From Candidatus Uhrbacteria bacterium RIFOXYB2_FULL_45_11 (GTDB taxonomy: Bacteria; Patescibacteriota; Patescibacteriia; UBA9934; GWF2-40-263): DNA of 16,293 nt. Location: positions 1 to 16,293 of the forward strand of contig MGFD01000004.1 in NCBI GenBank assembly GCA_001791715.1. The letters run 5' to 3'. Of the stretch, positions 12,797 to 16,293 are shown piece by piece. The position numbers and the translations under genes are program-made. Each line of letters opens with the position of its first letter. The first letter of the stretch is position 1. The notes beneath the pieces are model-generated. The model was given only the letters and a program-made list of their open reading frames with translations, searched no databases and was not told the DNA's origin.

Positions 12797-13846
12797 CTAG
12801 GGAAGCGGGCGCGAAGTAAGTTGATGTGATGTAGCACGACTAATCATGTCTTCAAATTTCTGACCGAAGTTTGAGGAACGATCAAATCGCAAAAGCGTCG
12901 AGGTGTTGTGACGATCTGCCAAAACAAGATGACCATTCCATGCAATGCGCACAACAGGCGAGAGAATCTCTCCGCCAAGATCAGCAAGGCAAATGCCTTC
13001 ACTCACACCAGGCCGAAGAACCAAATCATCTTTCTCAAAGCGAACCGTGATCGGCATGAGGCGAAAGGAGCCTTCTGAAAGCGTGAGGATCACCGTGTCA
13101 GGCGATCCGTCAACGACCGCGATGTCTTCAATGTTGTGAGCGATGCGCTGTTCAGACCACACCAGAACCGATTCAGGTTCTGACAAGAAATCCACAAGCG
13201 ACTCCGCATCAATGGCATAGATGTCTTTTTGATCAAACGAAGCTGTGAGCAAGATGTTCTTGCCGACCACGGCATGACGCGATTCCACCACGCCTGCATA
13301 TGGACTCGGCAGCATCTTGTACGTTCCGTCTCGACCCGCAATCTTTGCACACAACGTACGATCTTTCTCGCCTCCGATAAACAAAAGCGTATTTGAAAGA
13401 TCATGCGAACGCTTGAGCAAATTCGTGCGATCGAAAAACGTGTTGAACAGAACATCCGTGATGTATTCCCCGAACGGATTCGTTGCGAAGGCACACCCGA
13501 AGTTCACGACCTGAACGCCATTATGAAATCCCGCGATCATGTTCGCGTAATCGAATTCATCTTGTAAAAGCGCATGCAAAATCGATTTATCGATCGACCC
13601 CGCGACGTCTGACATGTTGTGATCACCTTTGATCACGATCATGTGCGCCTCGATGTCTTCTTTTTTCAATCCGGGCACAGCGCCGTTTTGACCAAACACA
13701 ACAATGTTGTGCGAATCCCACTCTTGGATAGCGGCATACGCCGCGATCGTTGCAAGTGGAGCACGCAAGGAGACAACATACCCACCATCCACACGGATAG
13801 GCGGACTCAAATGGAACGATTTTGAACGTAGCGACACTTCACCCAT
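12797..13846 (-). CDS. Unknown 349-residue protein
   Basis: I do not recognise this protein. The ATG at 13846 is chosen because GGCGGAG lies 8 nt upstream; a GTG at 13855 would overlap that element. It is soluble, without signal or membrane segment. The sequence alternates short beta-like hydrophobic strands with polar turns, for example GGYVVSLRAPLATIAAYAAI, NIVVFGQNGAV, HMIVIKGDHNMSDV, NTLLFIGGEKD, NILLTASFD and AWNGHLVLADRHN. This could fit a beta-propeller or another all-beta repeat fold, but no repeat signature is clear. It is monocistronic with a strong promoter and its own terminator. A conserved role is possible, but none can be named. Confidence 0.8.
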   Translation of the reverse strand: MGEVSLRSKSFHLSPPIRVDGGYVVSLRAPLATIAAYAAIQEWDSHNIVVFGQNGAVPGLKKEDIEAHMIVIKGDHNMSDVAGSIDKSILHALLQDEFDYANMIAGFHNGVQVVNFGCAFATNPFGEYITDVLFNTFFDRTNLLKRSHDLSNTLLFIGGEKDRTLCAKIAGRDGTYKMLPSPYAGVVESRHAVVGKNILLTASFDQKDIYAIDAESLVDFLSEPESVLVWSEQRIAHNIEDIAVVDGSPDTVILTLSEGSFRLMPITVRFEKDDLVLRPGVSEGICLADLGGEILSPVVRIAWNGHLVLADRHNTSTLLRFDRSSNFGQKFEDMISRATSHQLTSRPLP

Positions 13847-13861
13847 AAGGAACACTCCGCC

Positions 13862-13916
13862 GTCTTCATTTTGAAGACAGTTGGCTGAGTATAAAGAAAA
13901 AATTTAGTTCAGTCAA
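13862..13916 (-). promoter_or_regulatory. Promoter and 5'-terminal hairpin of the 349-aa gene
   Basis: On the minus strand TTGACT (13911-13916), a 17-bp spacer and TATACT (13888-13893) form a strong promoter. The start near 13881 is followed almost at once by the hairpin GTCTTCA-AAA-TGAAGAC (13862-13878) and then the GGCGGAG ribosome site. A hairpin at the very 5' end commonly protects mRNA from decay. Confidence 0.8.
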
Positions 13917-13948
13917 TGGTTCTGCGAAAACAAAAAAAACGTTCCCAC

Positions 13949-13980
13949 AAAAAAAACCCTCGGAAAACCGAGAGTTTTTT
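13949..13980 (-). terminator. Terminator of tRNA-His (bidirectional shape)
   Basis: CCCTCGG-AAAA-CCGAGAG (13957-13974) is flanked by eight A on the left and seven T on the right. On the minus strand it ends the tRNA-His transcript 3 nt after the CCA. Confidence 0.88.
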
Positions 13981-13982
13981 TG

Positions 13983-14058
13983 TGGGGCGGTCAACGGGAA
14001 TTGAACCCGTAATAGAGGTACCACAAACCCCTGTGATAACCTTTTCACCATGACCGCC
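13983..14058 (-). tRNA. tRNA-His (anticodon GTG), CCA encoded
   Basis: Read on the minus strand, a cloverleaf folds completely. The acceptor stem GCGGTCA pairs with TGACCGC, with an extra G(-1) facing discriminator C73, the identity mark of tRNA-His. The D arm is GTG/CAC. The anticodon stem GGGGT/ACCTC encloses loop TTGTGGT with anticodon GTG. The T arm ACGGG-TTCAATT-CCCGT follows, and the 3' CCA is encoded in the DNA. Confidence 0.96.
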
Positions 14059-14076
14059 ATGAAAGCTAACGGGACG

Positions 14077-14105
14077 ATTATAATGGATCATTGAAAAATT
14101 GGCAA
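14077..14105 (-). promoter_or_regulatory. Promoter of tRNA-His
   Basis: On the minus strand TTGCCA (14100-14105), a 17-bp spacer and a perfect TATAAT (14077-14082). The start would be near 14070, about 12 nt before the mature 5' end. Confidence 0.9.
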
Positions 14106-14154
14106 CAGAAAACCAACCAACAAAAATGATCGCACATAACACAGCTTCGCATGT

Positions 14155-14171
14155 TGTCGAACTCTTCGACA
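14155..14171. promoter_or_regulatory. Candidate operator TGTCGA-N5-TCGACA, site 2
   Basis: TGTCGAA-CTC-TTCGACA is a perfect 7-bp inverted repeat. Its TGTCGA-N5-TCGACA core equals that of site 1 (10790-10808). It lies about 50 bp upstream of the tRNA-His -35 and about 80 bp upstream of the TTGACA of the MBL gene. Confidence 0.65.
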
Positions 14172-14228
14172 CCTCATATTTCCAATTTTCCCAAACAATT
14201 TATCATATTTCTATAACAAAGGTTTAAT

Positions 14229-14250
14229 GATTCGACAGACACGTCGAATC
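14229..14250. promoter_or_regulatory. Inverted repeat with outward GTCGA half sites upstream of the MBL gene
   Basis: GATTCGAC-AGACAC-GTCGAATC is a perfect 8-bp inverted repeat ending 2 bp before the TTGACA -35. Half sites resemble those of 14155-14171 but face outward, so the same protein may bind in another arrangement. Confidence 0.6.
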
Positions 14251-14252
14251 CA

Positions 14253-14358
14253 TTGACAAAAAGATAATCCTCCCTTAAGGTTTCGGATCTTTACTTCAGC
14301 TGGGAACAAGGTGTTGCCTGCTGAAATGAGGAATGAACCTCACTCGGAAGTACCTTCC
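14253..14358 (+). promoter_or_regulatory. Likely promoter and structured leader of the MBL gene
   Basis: A perfect TTGACA (14253-14258) has TAAGGT at 17 bp (14276-14281), a weak -10. The following leader of about 90 nt can form TTCAGC / GCTGAA (14295-14325), GAGG / CCTC (14328-14341) and GGAAG-TAC-CTTCC (14346-14358). I do not recognise a known riboswitch. Confidence 0.45.
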
Positions 14359-14374
14359 ATTTCACGAGGATATC

Positions 14375-15367
14375 ATGGCAAAGCCAACTGGACCTGTTGA
14401 TGTCTCACAAACACTCATGAACATACTCAATACAACGGGTAAATTCTATGGGGTACGAGGTTCCTTTGGAATCAATGATCCACGCATCGGTGGACACACA
14501 ACGTGCCACACGCTCAAGTTTGGAAAACGTCTGATCATTTTTGACACTGGTTCTGGAATGATTGATATCGGCAACGAACTGATGAAACAATACCTCACGC
14601 CCGGTACAACAATCCGCGACGTAGACATGTTCTTAAATCGATACATGACGGCAAAGAGTCGCATTGAAGATCTTGGAAATGCCATGGTCGACAGCGGACT
14701 TTTGAATCTGGAAGAAGAATTGTATGTTGATATCATGTACTCCCATGTGCACATGGATCATCTCATGGGTCTTGCAGCATTCAAACCAATCTTTAGCCCA
14801 AAGACACACATCAACTTCTTTGGTGGCATGCATGATGGCATGACAATCGAAGAAGTTTCACAACGAAATGTTTTCGTCCATCCCATTTTTCCCGTCAAAC
14901 ATGAATGGCTCGCGTCAAAGCGAACCTACACAACCTTTAAACCAGAAGATGAATTTACGCTCGACTGTGATATTGGCGGAAAAATCGCTGTGAAAATTCT
15001 TCCCATGAATCATCCAAATCAATCCTATGGATACCGATTTGAATGGGCTGGAAATGTGGTTGCTGTCACACTCGACCATGAGCATGACCATGAATATGAC
15101 AGAAATATTGTGGAGCTCTGGGACGGTGCAAGTATTGTTGTGACGGAGGCACAATACGATCAGGAGATGTACAAAACACGCAAAGGTTTTGGTCACATCA
15201 CCGCCCGTGCAGCCGCTCGACATGCGCAGACCGCACAGCCAAAACTGATTTACACAACACATCACGATCCAGATGCAGACTTTGCTCTTGTCGAAGCGAT
15301 CGCCCGAACAATTCAAGTCCGATCAGGTGTCGAAACGCGTTATGCCATGCAAAACATGACGTTCTAG
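14375..15367 (+). CDS. MBL-fold metallohydrolase
   Basis: The ATG at 14375 is preceded by GAGGA at 4-nt spacing and is preferred to the ATG at 14333, whose upstream GAGG is too close. The 330-residue protein has the metallo-beta-lactamase signature HVHMDH (residues 124-129). Preceding it are FYGVRGSFG (24-32) with a GGHTTC turn (39-44) and LIIFDTGSGM (53-62). Further ligands are plausible at H213 (MNHP), D234 (TLDHEHDHE), H274 and H296/H297 (THHDPDAD). The GVRGS...GG.T.C start resembles the phosphodiesterase/RNase Z-like branch rather than beta-lactamases. The product is cytoplasmic. The substrate is unknown; cyclic nucleotide or phosphodiester substrates are typical of this branch. Upstream palindromes suggest regulation. 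Confidence 0.88.
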   Translation: MAKPTGPVDVSQTLMNILNTTGKFYGVRGSFGINDPRIGGHTTCHTLKFGKRLIIFDTGSGMIDIGNELMKQYLTPGTTIRDVDMFLNRYMTAKSRIEDLGNAMVDSGLLNLEEELYVDIMYSHVHMDHLMGLAAFKPIFSPKTHINFFGGMHDGMTIEEVSQRNVFVHPIFPVKHEWLASKRTYTTFKPEDEFTLDCDIGGKIAVKILPMNHPNQSYGYRFEWAGNVVAVTLDHEHDHEYDRNIVELWDGASIVVTEAQYDQEMYKTRKGFGHITARAAARHAQTAQPKLIYTTHHDPDADFALVEAIARTIQVRSGVETRYAMQNMTF

Positions 15368-15374
15368 TCTCTCA

Positions 15375-15399
15375 AACACATCCCACGGATGTGTTTTTT
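15375..15399 (+). terminator. Terminator of the MBL gene
   Basis: AACACATCC-CAC-GGATGTGTT followed by a T-run to 15399, directly after the stop codon. Confidence 0.9.
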
Positions 15400-15417
15400 C
15401 TTTTGTGTACAACATGG

Positions 15418-15520
15418 GTAGATACGGATTACAGATAAATACAGATAGGGATGACGTATCTGAAAAACGCTTTCCGGAACCGAATATCTGCATCTGTATT
15501 TATCTGTAATCCGTATCTAC
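15418..15520. repeat. Long palindromic intergenic element, copy 2
   Basis: Perfect 29-bp terminal arms (15418-15446 and 15492-15520) begin GTAGATACGGATTACAGATA and contain the tandem TTACAGATAAATACAGAT. The 45-bp centre has a CAGATA / TATCTG pair and a TTCCGGAA palindrome. It shares arm sequence with copy 1 (9866-9988). It lies between two convergent terminators. Confidence 0.9.
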
Positions 15521-15524
15521 TCAA

Positions 15525-15553
15525 CAAAAAAACCTACTTGCGGGAAGTAGGTT
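15525..15553 (-). terminator. Terminator of the HD-domain gene
   Basis: AACCTACTT-GCGGG-AAGTAGGTT (15531-15553) includes the stop codon at 15552-15554 and is followed on the minus strand by TTTTTTTG. Confidence 0.88.
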
Positions 15554-16193
15554 AGAAAAGCTTAAGTGTTTCGAGTTCGCGCGCAATGTTTGCACGCGCC
15601 TGTGCTTCATAGCGCACACGAAAGTTCGCCGTCGAGAAGATGTATGCACGATCGAGAAACGACCGCATAACTTTGTGTCGACCAGGAATGTACAAGAGAT
15701 TTGGAATTCGTTTGTACTCCGTACGAATCTGATGTGTATACGCTTCATATACATTCCACGGTTGTCCAAGGATCGACAGATCCACATCGACCATGATTTG
15801 CGCGTCGTTTTCACTTGGTGTCTCTGCGTGCTTAGTCGCACGAATGCAGACATCAGCCGTGAGTGCATGATTCATCACCCAACCGCGTGGTTCGATGAGA
15901 TGATGAACCCTGTCCGCGCTCCGGTCTTCGTTATCTTTGTTTCCAATTTCGTAAAAGAGATCATGAAACCAGATGGCGAGTTCAACTCCGAGAGGATCAT
16001 CGCATTCGGATCTGATCGACTCAAACTCCTGTAAACACGCCACAATGTGTGCGAGCGTGTGATACTTTCTGTGCGACTCTCCGTAACGTCGTAGGATTTC
16101 TTGAAATCCTATTTGTATCGCTACAACATCAAGATTCAAATCTTCGCACAAACGTTTCCATGCGAGCCACAGATCAATCTTACGTGTTTGCAT
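15552..16193 (-). CDS. Predicted metal-dependent HD-superfamily phosphohydrolase (COG4339-like)
   Basis: The ATG at 16193 follows AAGGAGGT at good spacing and gives 213 residues; the frame is open further up, but that is the end of the overlapping upstream gene. The HD pattern is YHTLAHI (44-50, H45 and H49), IWFHDLFYE (74-82, H77 D78), NEDRSADRV (88-96) and a late VDVDLSILG. This order and the YHTLAHI / DLSILG pieces match the COG4339 group of small HD proteins. HD enzymes cleave phosphate esters of nucleotides; the substrate of this group is not established. It is coupled to the upstream gene through a 14-nt overlap. Confidence 0.85.
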   Translation of the reverse strand: MQTRKIDLWLAWKRLCEDLNLDVVAIQIGFQEILRRYGESHRKYHTLAHIVACLQEFESIRSECDDPLGVELAIWFHDLFYEIGNKDNEDRSADRVHHLIEPRGWVMNHALTADVCIRATKHAETPSENDAQIMVDVDLSILGQPWNVYEAYTHQIRTEYKRIPNLLYIPGRHKVMRSFLDRAYIFSTANFRVRYEAQARANIARELETLKLF

Positions 16194-16293
16194 CAAGTAC
16201 CTCCTTGAATTTGGCGATGACGATCGGAAGAATTTTTGGCGAAACGAATTCCGCAACAAGCTCTTCCCAGTTGTCATATCCCATTGCACCCTT
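16180..16293 (-). CDS. C-terminal end of an unknown protein, cut by window edge
   Basis: An open frame enters from the right edge and ends at TAA (16180-16182) after 37 residues (GYDNWEELVAEFVSPKILPI and on to EVLDANT). It overlaps the start of the HD gene by 14 nt and carries that gene's ribosome site within its coding sequence, which is typical of coupled genes. Too little remains to name it. Confidence 0.7.
   Translation of the reverse strand, partial: KGAMGYDNWEELVAEFVSPKILPIVIAKFKEVLDANT

Larger units (their letters stand above)
14059..14374. other. Intergenic region between tRNA-His and the MBL gene
   Basis: These 316 bp hold no gene that I can support. They contain the tRNA-His promoter, two GTCGA-based inverted repeats (14155-14171 and 14229-14250), a TTGACA element (14253-14258) and a leader with several small hairpins before the MBL start. 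Confidence 0.8.

Noticed and set aside
14155..14171. A standard LexA/SOS box
   Set aside because: The sequence fits neither the Gram-positive CGAAC-type nor the Escherichia CTG-N10-CAG type; a lineage-specific LexA site cannot be excluded, but nothing in the window supports it.
14333..14374. Earlier ATG for the MBL protein
   Set aside because: It would add 14 residues coded by the leader hairpins; the GAGG upstream is only about 1 nt away, while the ATG at 14375 has proper spacing.
1..16293. Recoding of TGA as glycine (Gracilibacteria/SR1 code)
   Set aside because: TGA ends the toxin, TrmB 1, TrmB 3 and 3280-3795 genes at expected lengths, and no gene has internal TGA.
1..16293. CRISPR array or cas genes
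   Set aside because: The repeats present are two-copy palindromes, not regularly spaced direct repeats, and no Cas protein is encoded.

Overview
The window looks like a piece of the chromosome of a Patescibacteria (Candidate Phyla Radiation) bacterium, most likely from the Parcubacteria/ABY1 side. This is inference from content: three TrmB-type regulators in 16 kb, a solitary PemK/MazF of the form common in CPR genomes, a DNA polymerase I without proofreading residues, a 171-residue protein of a family I recall mainly from CPR genomes, and very compact genes. TGA, TAA and TAG are all used as stops, so the standard bacterial code applies (not the Gracilibacteria/SR1 code). Many promoters fit the sigma70 consensus with 17-bp spacers, and nearly every transcription unit ends in a clear intrinsic terminator.

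Layout: 1-792 is the C-terminal part of rmuC. 901-1170 is rpsT with a strong terminator. 1322-1726 is an orphan PemK/MazF-like toxin preceded by a second terminator-like hairpin in its leader. 1781-2323 is a secreted or membrane-anchored thermonuclease. 2332-3102(-) is TrmB regulator 1, divergent from a two-gene operon of unknown function (3280-3795, 3808-4305). 4370-5344(-) is holA. 5512-6027(-) is the 171-aa protein with a structured leader, back to back with TrmB regulator 2 (6264-7040). 7106-9838(-) is polA, carrying an in-frame palindromic repeat. 9985-10743(-) is TrmB regulator 3, divergent from a zinc-ribbon cluster (10883-11593, 11586-12062 overlapping, then 12198-12647 as a separate unit). 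12797-13846(-) is an unknown 349-aa protein. 13983-14058(-) is tRNA-His(GTG). 14375-15367 is an MBL-fold hydrolase. 15552-16193(-) is an HD-domain hydrolase coupled to an upstream gene cut by the window edge.

How it fits together: the housekeeping part (rpsT, holA, polA, tRNA-His, rmuC) concerns replication, DNA maintenance and translation. Around it sit regulators and small accessory proteins. The most interesting signals are: (i) an identical operator geometry TGTCGA-N5-TCGACA upstream of both the zinc-ribbon operon/TrmB3 pair and the tRNA-His/MBL region, suggesting a shared regulon; (ii) a C-terminal zinc-ribbon module shared by the first and third zinc-ribbon proteins flanking a three-ribbon protein; (iii) two members of a dispersed long-palindrome family built on TTACAGAT/ATACAGAT; (iv) a second dispersed element, one copy translated in frame inside polA and a half copy just past the polA stop; and (v) a split between SD-less core genes and strongly SD-led accessory genes.
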